Part shown: positions 33,849 to 46,030 of the stretch, in pieces
Layout of the letters: every line of letters starts with the position of its first letter
Position numbering within the stretch: position 1 is the stretch's first letter
Source: Sambucus nigra
Lineage: Eukaryota > Streptophyta > Magnoliopsida > Dipsacales > Adoxaceae
Reading direction: 5' to 3'
Assembly: GCA_949130495.1 (NCBI GenBank)
Contig: CASBWL010000415.1
Coordinates: 200,001 to 264,000 of the forward strand
DNA: 64,000 nucleotides
The notes under the pieces: generated by a model
What the model saw: the letters and a program-made list of their open reading frames with translations, nothing else
The model's database searches: none
What the model was told of the DNA's origin: nothing
Position numbers and translations under genes: made by a program

Positions 33849-35006
33849 ATGCCTCCAAGACGTGCACGACGAGTTCCCAAGGATGCAATGCCAGAACCCC
33901 AGCCCGCTCCAGTTCAGGGCATGATGAACGTCGCTGAGGTTGCAGCCATTATAGCCCAAGAGGAAAATGCCGCAATTGTCGTAGTTCAGCAGGCACCACC
34001 TCAGGTGCCGGTTGCCGCGCCAGTACAGGCAAATGAATTCCCGTCTGCTTGGGAACATGTTCGTGACGCTTTTCAGAAAGCGCATCCGCCAGAGTTTGCA
34101 GGTAGCTCAGATGTGGTAGTCTCGAGCCAGTGGAGGAAGGATATGCAGAGGAACTTGAGGATGTGTGAGTGCACGGATGTTTATAAGCAGGTGCTAGCTA
34201 CTTTCAAGCTAGTTGGATCTACACTGCAGTGGTGGGAGTCTATTACCACCGTGGAGGAGAGGGATACTCTCACTATTCAGGACTTTTGGGTGCGGTTCGA
34301 CAGCAAGTACTTTCCGTCAGTTGTGCACACGGAAATGAGGAGGAAACTGATGAATCTGAAGCAAGAGGGTAAGACCGTGGCCGAGTATGAGTCCGAGTTC
34401 ATGAATCTGTTGAATATCGTTCCAGATGAGATACCGACAGAAAAGAAGAAGATTGAGAAATTCACCGACGGGTTGACATGGAGGATCCGTCAGCATCTGT
34501 TAGGGAACCTTTCGTTGGCCACTTATTCTGATGTGGTTAACGCTGCTTTGTTACACTACCAGGATCACCGCTTTCATATGGCTGAGGGAAAGAGATCGGG
34601 AGAGTCTATCCATCAGGGCAGGACTGGAGGACATGGTTCTAGTGGGGTACAATCTGTTCAGGGGCAGAGACAGGGTGAGCAGGGTTCCCAGCAGGGGGAT
34701 CAGAAGAGGTTCAGATCAGGGAATTATAGGCACGGACAGGGAGGTTTCTGTTAGGGCCATCAGGGTCCAAACGGCCATCAGGGCCAACAGGGGCAGAATG
34801 GGCAGCAGTTTCAGCAAGGCCAGCAGGGCCAAGGGAGGAACAGTAACGGCCACCAGGGCCGGGGACAGCAGGGGCAGAGAGGAGGGAACTTCCCAGGGAA
34901 GTGTTATGTTTGTGGTAAGACTGGCCATAAACGACAGGATTGTCCTGATAGGGGCAGGGCCCCACAACAGCAGCAACAGGGTGCTCGCCAGGAGCCGCAG
35001 AGGCCT
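33849..35006 (+). pseudogene. Gag of the Tekay element (one internal stop)
   Basis: ATG 33849 opens MPPRRARRVPKDA. The capsid domain (PPEFAGSSD, LQWWESITT, YFPSVVHTEMRRK, EGKTVAEYESEF, ADGL-type text) is open to a TAG at 34752-34754. The same frame goes on through a Gln/Gly-rich linker to a complete zinc knuckle CYVCGKTGHKRQDC at 34902-34943. The stop lies in the Gln-rich linker, where CAG is the likely former codon. Gag packages element RNA. Confidence 0.9.
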
Positions 35007-35489
35007 ATGTTTCCCGCCGCTCTCCCCGCACCGCCACAGATGGCAGCATTGCCACCCATTCCAACAGTCCCATCTCAGCAAGGGCAGCTACAGTATGGAC
35101 GTGTCTATAACGTCCACCAGGCAGCAGTTCCACAGGCACCGCCCGCGATTGAGGGTACGTTTCCTATCTATGGCACTATGGGTCGGGTATTATCTGATAC
35201 GGGGGCTACACATTGTTTTATAGCTACACATTTCACGAATGCTTTAGGGTTGTTAGCCACAGCGGAGAGCACAGTGACGTGTGTCGACTCACCATTGGGG
35301 AATGGGTCATTTATATTCTTTATATGCCGGGGAGTGGGGGTAGAGATTGGGGGTTTGGTATTACCTGCAAACATGTTGGTATTAGATATGCATGTGCACG
35401 ATGTGATTATCGGTATGGATTGGCTCGTAACTTATAGGGCCATGATTGATTGCTTCAGTGGGAGCATTGTTTTTGCCATTCCGGGGTAA
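35007..35489 (+). pseudogene. Aspartic protease of the Tekay element
   Basis: Same frame as gag. The active site is VLSDTGATHCFI (D-T-G at 35196-35204), followed by LGLLATAESTVTCVD and DVIIGMDWLVTY, the usual second motif. The frame closes at TAA 35487-35489 just before the RT (CAA is a likely former codon). The catalytic residues are intact. Confidence 0.9.
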
Positions 35490-36930
35490 GAGATGTTTGT
35501 AGTGGCGATGCCTCGCCCAGAGGGAGGTTCGACCACTCATCTGTATTACATAGAGGAGGATACCTCTAAGGAGGTTGTGATTCCTTTAGATTCGATCCCA
35601 GTTGTCAGGGAGTATTCAGATGTGTTTCAGGAGATACCAGTCCTACTCCCCAGTCGAGAGATAGACTTTGTTATAGACCTTTTGCCAGATACGAGACCTA
35701 TAGCACGCGCACCGTACCGTATGGCTCCGGAAGAGATGCGAGAGCTACGAGATCAGATAGAGCAGCTGTTAGGTCAGGGCTTTATTCACAGGAGTACGTC
35801 ACCTTGGGGCGCTCCAGTTTTGTTTGTGAAGAAGAGGGACGGTTCACTAAGATTGTGTGTGGACTACCGGGAGTTGAACAAGGTCATGATACGAAATAAG
35901 TATCCGTTGCCTCGAATCGATGATCTATTTGACCAGTTGAAAGGATCTTCTTTCTTCTCGAAGATTGATTTGAGACCGGGATACCATCAGTTGCGTATCA
36001 GGGAGGAGGATGTCTCGAAGACTGCATTCTTAACGAGATATGGATCTTACGAGTTTTGAGTTATGCCTTTTGGTTTGACCAACGCTCCAGAAGTGTTTAT
36101 GGACTTGATGAATAGGGTGTTCATAGAGTTCCTTGATCAGTTTGTCATTGTATTCATTGATGATATTCTGGTTTACTCCCAGACAGAGGAGGAGCACGCC
36201 GAGCATTTGAGGCAGGTTTTGTAGACGCTGCGTCAGAACGAGCTGTATGCAAAGTTTGAGAAGTGCGGGTTTTGGTTGAAGGAGGTCCAGTTTTTGGGAC
36301 ACATTATTTCCGACCGGGGGATATCTGTTGATCCGGGGAAGGTATCCACGGTGAGGGAGTGGGGACAGCCCAGGACACCGACTGAGATTCGTAGTTTCTT
36401 GGGCCTAGCAGGATACTACAGGAGGTTCATTCGGGGATTTTCGAAGATAGAGGGTCCTTTGACACATCTGACTCGTAAAGGTGTGCCGTTCATTTGGAGT
36501 GATGCCTGTCAGTTGGCATTTGATGAGTTAAAGGACAAGTTAACCTCAGCACCTGTGTTAGCATTGCTGAGACCGGGAGTTGCGTATTTGGTTTACACCG
36601 ATGAGTCTTTGCAAGGACTTGGAGGTGTATTGCAGCAGGAGAGACAGGCCATAGCTTATGCTTCCCGTAAGCTTAAGCCTCATTAGAAGAATTACCCCAC
36701 GCATGATTTGGAGTTGGCGGCAGTGGTATTTTCCCTACGGATTTGGAGGCACTATCTTTTGGGGGAGAAGTTCCAATTGTTCACGGACCACAAGTCCCTA
36801 CAGTACCCGTTCACGTAGAAGGAGTTGAACATGCGGCAAAGGAGTTGGCTTGAGTTTGTGAAGAACTACCAGTTCGATATCCAGTATCACTCGGGTAAGG
36901 CTAACGTGGTAGCAGACGCGTTGAGCCGTA
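35490..36930 (+). pseudogene. Reverse transcriptase and RNase H of the Tekay element
   Basis: The RT has [37 protein letters not shown], the catalytic FIDD at 36153-36164 and [19 protein letters not shown]. Stops are at 36057-36059 (before VMPFGL), 36222-36224, 36684-36686 and 36816-36818. RNase H has [24 protein letters not shown] and FTDHKSLQY. All remain in one frame with no indel, so only nonsense changes block it. Confidence 0.9.
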
Positions 36931-38482
36931 GGCCAGCAGATGAGCTGGCAGGGGTGTGGAAGGCAAAGTGGAAGGAGTTGGGACACCAGGATGTAGTGGC
37001 CCGATCTTTCATGTCTGTGATAACCGTTACACCGCAGATTGTCACGAAGGTAGTATGGGCACAGGCTAATGACTCGTTCTGTCAGGAGCAGATAGTTCGA
37101 TTACTAGCAGAGGGAGTCGAGTCCTATACCGTTAGCTCAGATGGGGGATTATGCTTTAATGGGAGATTGGTGGTTCCGGAAGGGGAGGAATTGCGACACG
37201 AGGTGATGGCAGAGTCGCATGGCTCACGGTTCGCGGTATATCCCGAAAGGGAGAAGATGTACCAAGACATGAGATGCCATTATTGGTGGAGCGGTATGAA
37301 GAGAGATATCGCTGTATTTGTTTCGAAATGCGCCACTTGTCAGCTAGTAAAAGTGGATCATCAGAGACCGACAGGACTTCTACAGCCGTTGGAGGTTCCG
37401 AGGTGGATGTGGGATAGCATATCCATGGACTTTCTCACAGGGTTGCCTACGTCGCAGAGGGGTCACGACTCCGTTTGGGTAATTGTGGACAGGTTGTCCA
37501 AAGTCGCTCACTTTCTACCTGTAAGGACTGACTACACTACGGGACAGTATGCCCAGCTCTTCATTTCATAAATTGTGAGACTTCACGGTGTGCCCCTAAA
37601 TATCGTGTCTGACAGAGACAAGATATTTGTTTCGCAGTTTTGGGAGAGTTTCCAGGAGGCCATGGGCACGGAATTGCGGTTGAGTACGGATAATCATCCA
37701 CAGACCGATGGGCAGACCGAGCGCACAAATCAAATGTTGGAGGACATGCTACGCATGTGCATTATTGACTTTGGAGGTGGATGGGAGCAATACCTTCCAC
37801 TAGTAGAGTTTGCTTATAATAACTCCTACCAGTTCACTATTGGCATGGCCCCGTTTGAGGCTTTGTACGGTAGGCCTTGTCGTTCCCCAGCATGTTGGTT
37901 GGAGGTGGGGGACAACAAACTACTTGGGCCGGAAGTGATTCAGGATACTTCGGCAAGGATTGAGTTGATTTGGAGTCGCATTTGGGTAGCTCAAGACCGG
38001 AAGAAGAGTTATACTGATGCGAAGAGATCTTTCAGGGAGTTCCAAGTGGGGACCAGGTTTTGCTCAGAGTATCTCCTATGAAGGGGATTATGCGTTTCGG
38101 GAAAAAGGGGAAGTTGGCACCGAGGTATGTGTGTCCGTTTCCTATTATTGAGCGGGTTGGACAAGTTGCATATAGACTCGGGTTACCGGAGCATTTACAC
38201 CGGATTCACGATGTGTTTCATATTTCCTCGCTAAGGAAATATCTCAGAGACGATTTGGCTCATTCTTACATCGCTTTAGAGGAGATTGATCTACAGCCTG
38301 ATAGCTCCTACGAGGAGGGGCCGATTGCTATTTTGGACCGAAGTGAGAGGAGGTTGCGGTCAAAGATAGTTCCGTTAGTGCGTGTTCAGTGGCGACATCA
38401 CAATGTCGAGGAGTCCACATGGGAACGCGAGGATGAGATGCGCGAACGTTATCCAGAGTTGTTTTTATCAGGTACTTTCTAG
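36931..38482 (+). pseudogene. Integrase with C-terminal chromodomain, Tekay element
   Basis: Zinc-binding region with HEVMAESHG and KCATCQ; the second His is Tyr (RFAVYPE). The catalytic core has [22 protein letters not shown] and DGQTERTNQ, with a TAA at 37569-37571. A frame change near 38045 (consistent with loss of one G) separates [16 protein letters not shown] and IHDVFHISSLRKY. The chromodomain at about 38320-38470 reads LVRVQWRHHNVEESTWERED. Chromodomains of this group direct integration to particular histone marks. Confidence 0.9.
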
Positions 38483-38510
38483 TTCCGAATTTCGGGACGA
38501 AATTCTGTTT

Positions 38511-38524
38511 TTAGGGGGAAAGTA
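38511..38524 (+). other. Polypurine tract of the Tekay element
   Basis: TTAGGGGGAAAGTA directly before TGTAATACCCC. Confidence 0.85.
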
Positions 38525-41456
38525 TGTAATACCCCGTATTTTCGGCGATATTTATTTTTGGGATTAATTAATTAAATGAGAATTATTTGGGAATTATTCC
38601 GGATAAAATACTAGCGAGATGTGAGTTGGTATTTGACTATATTGAGTATATATGATGATATATGAATATTGAATTATGAAATTGTCGTGAGATTGATATA
38701 CGGCAATTTGGACATTTTATTGGGATGCGTGAGACAGTCGCGTCAGGACATAATTATTTTAATTATAAAAGTGAAATTAAATTCTATTAACCATATGGTC
38801 ATTTTGAGTGCGTCAACGCGTCCGAAAGGGTCGAGATAGTCAGAAAGCACTAGCCGGGGGTTTAGTTTGGGTCCCGGGGTATTTTTAGGCCTACCGGCAA
38901 CATATAGGGGTAGTTTGGTAATTTTGCATTTTTGAGAATTAAAAGTGACGAAAATTAGTAAATTATATCTGATGTGGATTTGACCCACTAAACCCATTAA
39001 CAACCCATATTAACCTAAAAGGCTACGTAGGTTATTAGAATTAGGTTTTCCAAAATTTCCCAAAGCAAACCCTAGCCACCATAGCCATTGGAGAAGAAAG
39101 CTTAGAGAGAGAGAGATAGAAGGGAATTCTGCAGAAAGAGAGAGGGAACTTCTTCAAATCGTCATCAAAATCAGTGATTAAATCAAGGCAAATGATTTAA
39201 TTCTGTTTAATTCAGAGAATGTTTCTTCCATGTTAGATAATTCTAAGATTTACATTTGTTCTTGAAAGTTAATGAAAAACCCATGAGTTTGGAATTAGAA
39301 TACTATATTTTGAGGAAAGGATTGCATGTAGAATCGTATTTCGAGGACAAATCTGATGTGGATATATCTTGCAAGAAACAAAAACGGATTTAATTGGATA
39401 AATTTAAGACTTTTAATTTTAGGGTTTATGTTCTTGAAGAATTTGGGGAAAAGTGATGAGACTTGATGATTTAATGATGTTGAGGATGAATTAATTCCTT
39501 AAAACATGTTAGTATGTGACTTTAATATGTTTAGGATTGATTAGAGACCTTAAAACATTGTTGGGACGAATTTTGGTTGAGAATTGAGGAGTAGAAATTG
39601 GTGAAAAACGAAAGTAGAAATTCTGGGCACGAAACTGGTCGTTCGTTAGAAGGCCTTCCCAGGTCGTTCGAACGAGCTCGCTCGAACGAGCTTCTAACGA
39701 GTTGACCAGTTGCTTCTAACGAGGGGAAATTTCGTTCAATACCTTCGTTCGAATGAGATGTCGTTAGAAGGTACAGTTCGTTCGAACGAACTGAATCTCG
39801 TTCGAACAGCCTCGTTCGAACGAGACTTCTAACGAGCTGGCAGTTTAGGTCTTTTTGGCCTGTTTTGATTTTGGGAGTCCTGTAAACTTGTTCGAGGATA
39901 GAGATAACATTCCTTTGATGATGTATTAGTATACTTGGGACATTTGGGATATAATGAGGAGTAAATTATATAATTGTGGAACGAATCGAATAGACACTTT
40001 GAGTCGAGACGTGAGTGCCCACTACGACGTGAGAATAAATTATGGCGTGTATGATTATGATCCGGGAATATACAAATTGTATAAATTATAAGATGGTACG
40101 AGAATGAGATAAGTACTACAATTAAACTACGGTGATTACTAAGATGTGTGTTTACTTAGTATTGATATATGATTTGTGTGTATGACATACCTACCATACT
40201 TGTTATCACGGGAGGTTTGCGTTCGCTTAGGGCCCTCTAATCCTTGTGTTGCTCGGATTTAGACTGGTTACCTCGATGAACATAGGTCAGAGAAGGACTT
40301 ATTGGGATGTTAATAAGTCTGCTGATCGTGGGAGCGCAGGTATGTGCGTGACCCATGTGATGTGACTGTGTTCGCCTCCATTATTTGTGATGTTGTTATC
40401 TGTTAACTATTCCTGAGAGATTCGGAATATGTGATCCTTATGTACGTGATGTACCGGGATGGATAGCAGAGTATGTGTGCACCGCAGCTAGTCTCGGGGT
40501 TCTTGTACTGTATATTTATGATGCGAATAACATACACTTAATTAATGGGAACTTTCATTGTTAACATTGTGAATAATATTATGGTATTGTTTTGAGAAAA
40601 CATAACGAGTTAACCGATAGTAAACTATATTATTAAATGAGAATCTGAGTTTTAGTAAAGACCTCTAATTATTTTATAACATTAGAATGTAATATGGGAA
40701 TCGAGTAGTAAGAGGTAGAACTTATTACGTTTTGGTTAGTTATATGTGTCTTTTAGATGGGTAATGTACGTTAGGAGTGCACATGTAGTCGAGAGGTGAG
40801 AATTTCATGTGAGTGCACATCCTAACATGTACTTTGCATTTAATGTTTTAATGTTATTAAAACACTTGCTATTTTCAAAATGTTTTCCACTTTCGGGCTC
40901 TGACCCATTTGCTTTCAAATATATTTTTGTAAAAACCATTTTAGGTGCCCAGCCACAAGGACACCATGCATAGGGTTCTCATTCAGGTGACGAGCTGTAG
41001 CTGTTTGTGGAAGTTACAGGGATTTGCTTTTCGACGCTTCTATCATTTGGATTCCATGTTCAGTATTCCTCAGTTGTAGGGCATGTTGCCCAAATTCTAT
41101 TAGAGACATTTCCATTTCAGTTTTTCAGACTTTGGCATGTATTAATTCAGTATTCAGTATTTCGTTACTTATTTCAGTTGTGGGATTTGTTGTGAGGAGT
41201 TTTCCTCCGGATTTATTTATATCATGTGATGGTTATTCTAGTATCTCGTTATGGTGAATGGTGATATTATTCCTGCTTTAAATCTTTTACTGCATGTTAA
41301 TCAGACTTTAATTAAAATTTGACAACTTACTTTTTAAATACTAGGTGGTTAGTAATAATAAAATATTTTCGACAGTGATGCTATTAACTGAGCCAACTTG
41401 GCATTTTCATTTAATTCAATAAAGGAGTAGCTACCCGGTATTTAATTAGTCGGGGT
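38525..41456 (+). repeat. 3' LTR of the Tekay element, 3' tip missing
   Basis: TGTAATACCCCG to CGGGGTAT, then unrelated sequence begins at 41457 instead of the expected CACA end. It contains the palindrome array at 39638-39841. Confidence 0.9.
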
Positions 41457-42154
41457 ATATCTAATTCACTCTCACATGTACTGTCCCCACGAGGTATATG
41501 GTGAGGCAATTCACGTACACTCAGGAATATCAAATGGCTTGTCCACACGGACCGACTGCCCGGAAGAGCAAGACGTATATCGTGGAAGTCACACCAAAGG
41601 GGGGAACCCATGACGATTCATCCAACCAACTGCATACCCGCATATAGGTGTCAAGCCTAGGTCACGCACTTGAGATTGTCGGTTTCGACCCGAAACTCTG
41701 CCGAAATTCTGGGTCGGCCTGCCGCCCAATTTTTTGCGCAATTTTTAAAACGGGACCCTGTCCGCGAGCCTGGTTACAAGTCCAAACTTAGCTTTGCGTA
41801 TATTAAGACCCCCCACTTTTCCAGGCTCGGGTCCCCGTCCGGCATTGCATCTAGGAGAATTAAATACATGTGAGAACATAATAATCATGCTGAGTTCCGT
41901 CTCCAAAAAAAAAATCCAAAAACGTTTCTCCCTTTCTTTATTAAAAAAATCCAAAAACATTTCTCCCTTATTATCAAAAATCCAAAAATAGTTTCTTCCC
42001 TTTTGCTCAAAAATAAATCTCATCCTACACCATTTCAGGTCGATCGCACTCCCTTGGCCTAGCTCCTTATTGGCTTCGATCTTCAGTCAAATTACCCCAG
42101 AGTTTCATCCACTCCTCTACTACTTCTTCCGAGTCCAGAATCCATCCATCTTCC
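41457..42154. other. Junction and leader of the Ogre-like fragment
   Basis: About 700 bp without coding similarity. No LTR counterpart and no primer-binding site could be recognised. It is probably the leader, or truncated LTR plus leader, of the following Tat element. Confidence 0.45.
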
Positions 42155-43992
42155 ATGGAGAATGCGGATGAAGCACCAGTCATACAACCGGATCTGCCGA
42201 CAGTTCTAGCCCAGCTCGTGGCCAATATTGACAATCTCCAAGCCGAGATCCGAGAAATGCAACGAAACCAAGTCACTATTCCTCAAGAGCCCGAGGCCCT
42301 GTTCCCTCATGCTATGGGTCAACCCGAGCCCATCTGGGTCCCGGAGGAATATCAACACTCCCCACGTTCCCCTCCTGCTAATGGGCCACCTCCTGCCCAG
42401 CTTCCAATGCCAAACATTGCCCAGCCTGTGGCTAACCTGCCTATGGTCATTGATCCAATAGAGGTGGAGTTGAATAAAGTCAAATAAGATCTTAAGATGC
42501 TCACTAAGAAGTTCAACCAGGTCCGAATCTCTGGTAATTACTTTGACTACACCTATATGTCTCCTTCTCCTAAAGCTAGGTTACCCAAGAAGTTCAAGAT
42601 GCCAAATATCGATAAGTTCGGGGGGAGTGGTCCCCCAATTATTCATCTTCGCAGTTATCACCGTTCCATGACTCTCCTAGGAGCTTCCGAAGAAGTAATG
42701 GCACAACTATTTTAACAAACTTTGAAGGATAGCGCTCTCCGATGGTTTTTATCTCTTGAGGAATCCAGAATCCGTAGTTGGGAGGATGTAGCCCGAGAAT
42801 TTATGTCGCAGTACAAATAGAACGAAGAGCTTGAGGTCACTCGTCGGGATTTAGAGCTACTCAAACAAAACTTTGGGGAATCAGTCAGTAACTTTATAGC
42901 CCGATGGAGGGGAAAAGTACCATGATCGATCGTCCATCTAAAGAAGAACAAGTCAACATAGTGAAGATGAATTTCTTTCCCCATGTCCGAGCAACCATGG
43001 GAGGACAGTACTAGCCCCACTTTAGATCTCTCAGAGAAGAAGGAGTAAAAATCGAGGAAAGTCTTGCCAAAACAGAAGTTGAACCGAAGAATGTGTCCGG
43101 ACAGTTCACCCCTAGAAAGTATGATAAGCCTGCTAATACTACAGTCTCAACCATCAACAACATCTCTCAACCAACCGCATCATGGGCACCAAAAAGTCAT
43201 CCTGCCCCCGTCCGAAGGGAATACACTGAGCTTCATGCTCCCCTCTCCAAAGTTTACCAAGCCCTGTTAAGCCGAAACCTCATTAAGCCCTTGGATCCAC
43301 AGCCATTATCAAATCCACTCCCAAGAAACTTCAAGACCGATGCTCATTGTGCCTTTCACCAAACTACCGGCCATACCACTGACCAATGCTTCCATCTTTG
43401 AAACATAATCCAAGATCTCATTGATCGGGGTACCATCGCCCCACCAGCCAATCCTAAGCCAAACACTACTCATAACCCACTCCCAAATCACACCAATGCC
43501 ATCTTCTTGGAAGAAAACCCAAATTTCGATCCATCAACTCAAATCACAACCCTATACCCTCCTAAACCTTTTCAAATTTGCCCATATTTCCTCCTACGCC
43601 CTACTAGCCTCGTTGATCAGGCATTGTCACTCCTTACCAGGGCATGCATCACTGTCCATACCCATTCTGAAAGTGGAAGTACGGAATTGCCAGACGTATT
43701 AAATCAACTCCTAAAGTTCGGGCTGAAATTGCCCTCACAGATGATTATCGACTGCCAGAGGTTCAGCGCGCTATTTTTGGAAGCACAGAAATGGGCCCGA
43801 GAATCAGATAGTTGGGTGGTACTAACCGACGAAGTCAGCTTAGATGATGTTGTCCAGATCATGGCGGGAGCATTCAGGCAAACCAACAACATTTGCAGTA
43901 TCACCGAACACTTTGAAGTTACAAGTGCGCTTGGTCCCTTCAATCACACATATCCCCACATAATGGGAAGGTCTATACGAAGAAGTCGTTGA
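42155..43992 (+). pseudogene. Gag of the Ogre-like element
   Basis: ATG 42155 starts MENADEAPVIQPDLP with an N-terminal helix LVANIDNLQAEIREM. The capsid domain reads KKFKMPNIDKFGGSG, ALRWFLSLEESRIRSW and NFIARWRGK, interrupted by stops at 42485, 42713, about 42818 and about 43013 and by a frame change near 42920. Downstream it reads YTELHAPLSKVYQALLSR and a knuckle-like CAFHQTTGHTTDQC, typical of Ogre-type gag-protease linkers. The segment from about 43500 to 43992 is less familiar. Confidence 0.8.
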
Positions 43993-44119
43993 AGTTATGG
44001 AATACATTGACTTCAAGGAGGAGAACAGAATTGTTTCCACCGGATGGGGGGAATAATTTGAAGATTCAAATGAAGAATAAGCTTCAGGATGAATTCGCCC
44101 AGTAGCCGACTTATGTGGG

Positions 44120-45421
44120 ATGATATCATTTGAAAAACTCCTCGGAGAAATAGACAGGGTGGCAGAACAGCCTGAGATTGATGAAGAAATAGGGTTCATG
44201 TTTTTCTCTTCTTCGGTAAATCACATGACCAGATCCGGGAGACATTACCATATTTCGAGCTCGCTACCAGCAAATGGTAAGGGGAAGGGCGTTGAAAACC
44301 TTCCTGTGCCTGAAATGACCCTCGAGGAGAGAATGATCCTCGATCAACTGAAGAAAACTCAAGTTAATATCACTTTATGGGGGCTTTTCATGTCTTCCCA
44401 GCAGCACAGAAATGCTTTAATCAAGTTACTCATAGGACCCATAGTTCCTTCTTCTACCACACCAGAAGAAGCGGTAAATTTGGTCGGGTCCTTGACCTCC
44501 ACCCGAATGCTGTCATTTTCTGAAGAGGAAACCCCCAAAATTGGGCTGAATCACAATCATGCACTCAACATCTCCATCAAAGTTATGGGGAAGGTTGTAC
44601 CGCTTTCGCTCGTTGATAACGGATCCACTTTGAATGTCTGCCCACTGAGAACCTTCAAATGTTTAGGCCTAAAAGAAAGTGACCTTGCTCCAACCTTCGC
44701 TGTCGTGCGTGCCTACGATAATACCCATCGGGAGGTGATAGGATCCATAAAACTTACAATAGGTGTTGGTCCTATAAACCCTATCGTCGAATTCCAAGTC
44801 ATTGATATCCCGGCTTGTTTCAACCTGTTGTTCGGATGACCTTGGCTCCACAGTATAAAGGGGGTCTCTTCCTCATTCCATCAGAAATTGAAGTTCTTCG
44901 CCGATGGGCGAGTCATCACCATCTTGGGTGATAACGGTAGCGCCGAGGGTGCAAGCACCAACAGTCCAATTCTTGAGAAACAACATGGGCCAACTGATAT
45001 GCTCCAATCAGGGTTTTGAGTTGAGCCATCCCTACTCCTGACAGGGGACAGTTTCAAAGAAAGGGTTTGTCCAGAATACAACCCTCATGGCAATGTCAAT
45101 GTGATTCAGATGTTCAGAAACATGCATTTCATGCCCAGACTGGGGCTAGGACAAAGACAGTGGGGGATACTTGAGCCCATCGAACTGAAGAAAGCTTTCC
45201 CTCCTTACGACTTGGGATATCAACCATCAGAACAAGAGCTCAAAATGACCCGCCAGTCTCGATCAAAGAGAGGGTTAGACTTCGTCCAAACTATCTCGGG
45301 AGATTCTTTAAATGGACGATTCATCAAAGAGGGTGAAGACTTCCCCTTTTGTGGCTTTCCAGAACCGTGGTATGACCATGCAGATAAGAAGATGAAGCCT
45401 GGAATGGAGATCTTCTTCTAA
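44120..45421 (+). pseudogene. Protease region of the Ogre-like element
   Basis: Text MTRSGRHYHIS and ALIKLLIG precedes the protease, as in Ogre elements. The active site is LVDNGSTLNVCPL with Asp at 44615-44617. Stops interrupt the frame at 44837-44839, about 45017 and 45419-45421. The long stretch after it (LGLGQRQWGILEP, GYQPSEQELKMT) is the linker to RT that this branch usually carries. The remaining linker to 46030 has further stops (about 45702, 45890, 46028). Confidence 0.8.
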
Positions 45422-46030
45422 GACAACTACTCATGGGCTGGGAGTTTCCCACACCGCGTACAACCGCTTATCAAAGGTAATGAAGAGACTGAGGAAAGTG
45501 ACTCTGAAGATTCCTTCAACCTGCAGACACTAGGGCTGGCACTCTGCATGGTTCACTCAGGCGCTACATCACTGGATCCCTCTCATCTGATCAAAGCTAC
45601 TGATAAACCTCTCCTCAATTGGCATGTTGTGCCAGTTCTACCTCTTGAAATCTCCCCTAACCCCAATGCTTACCCTATTTCTTCTAAAGTTGTCCATCCT
45701 TGATCAAATGTAATCAAGACCTCTTTCGATGGGGTTCTCAATGCTGTTTTCCCTATCAATGAAATAAACAAAGATTTTGAGTATCTTGTTATGCCTTACA
45801 TTAACTGTTTAGATTCTAATCAAACTTTTGATGATGATGATTTTTCAAATGAACAATTCTTAACTGATTTAAATAAGGTTAATAACAAATAGCATAACCG
45901 CGTTCAAGTTAATGAAGAAGATACTGTTGTTGTTAATCTCGCTTCTAGTAGCCAACTGCGCGAGATTAGGATAGGGGCCACCCTTGACGAGCGTGAGCGC
46001 GCACAACTCGAAGAATTACTAAAGGAGTAA

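Larger units (their letters stand above)
30724..41456 (+). mobile_element. Tekay-type Ty3 chromovirus, nearly complete
   Basis: LTRs 30724-33663 and 38525-41456, primer-binding site, gag-protease-RT-RNase H-integrase-chromodomain in one frame, and polypurine tract. The chromodomain and the order of domains place it in the chromovirus group; LTR length and motifs suggest Tekay/Del. LTRs differ by roughly 1-2.5% in the parts I compared, the youngest of the large elements here. The extreme 3' end (about 7 bases of CACA-type terminus) is missing at the junction with the next element, so no target duplication is seen. Seven stops and one frameshift close the polyprotein. Confidence 0.9.
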
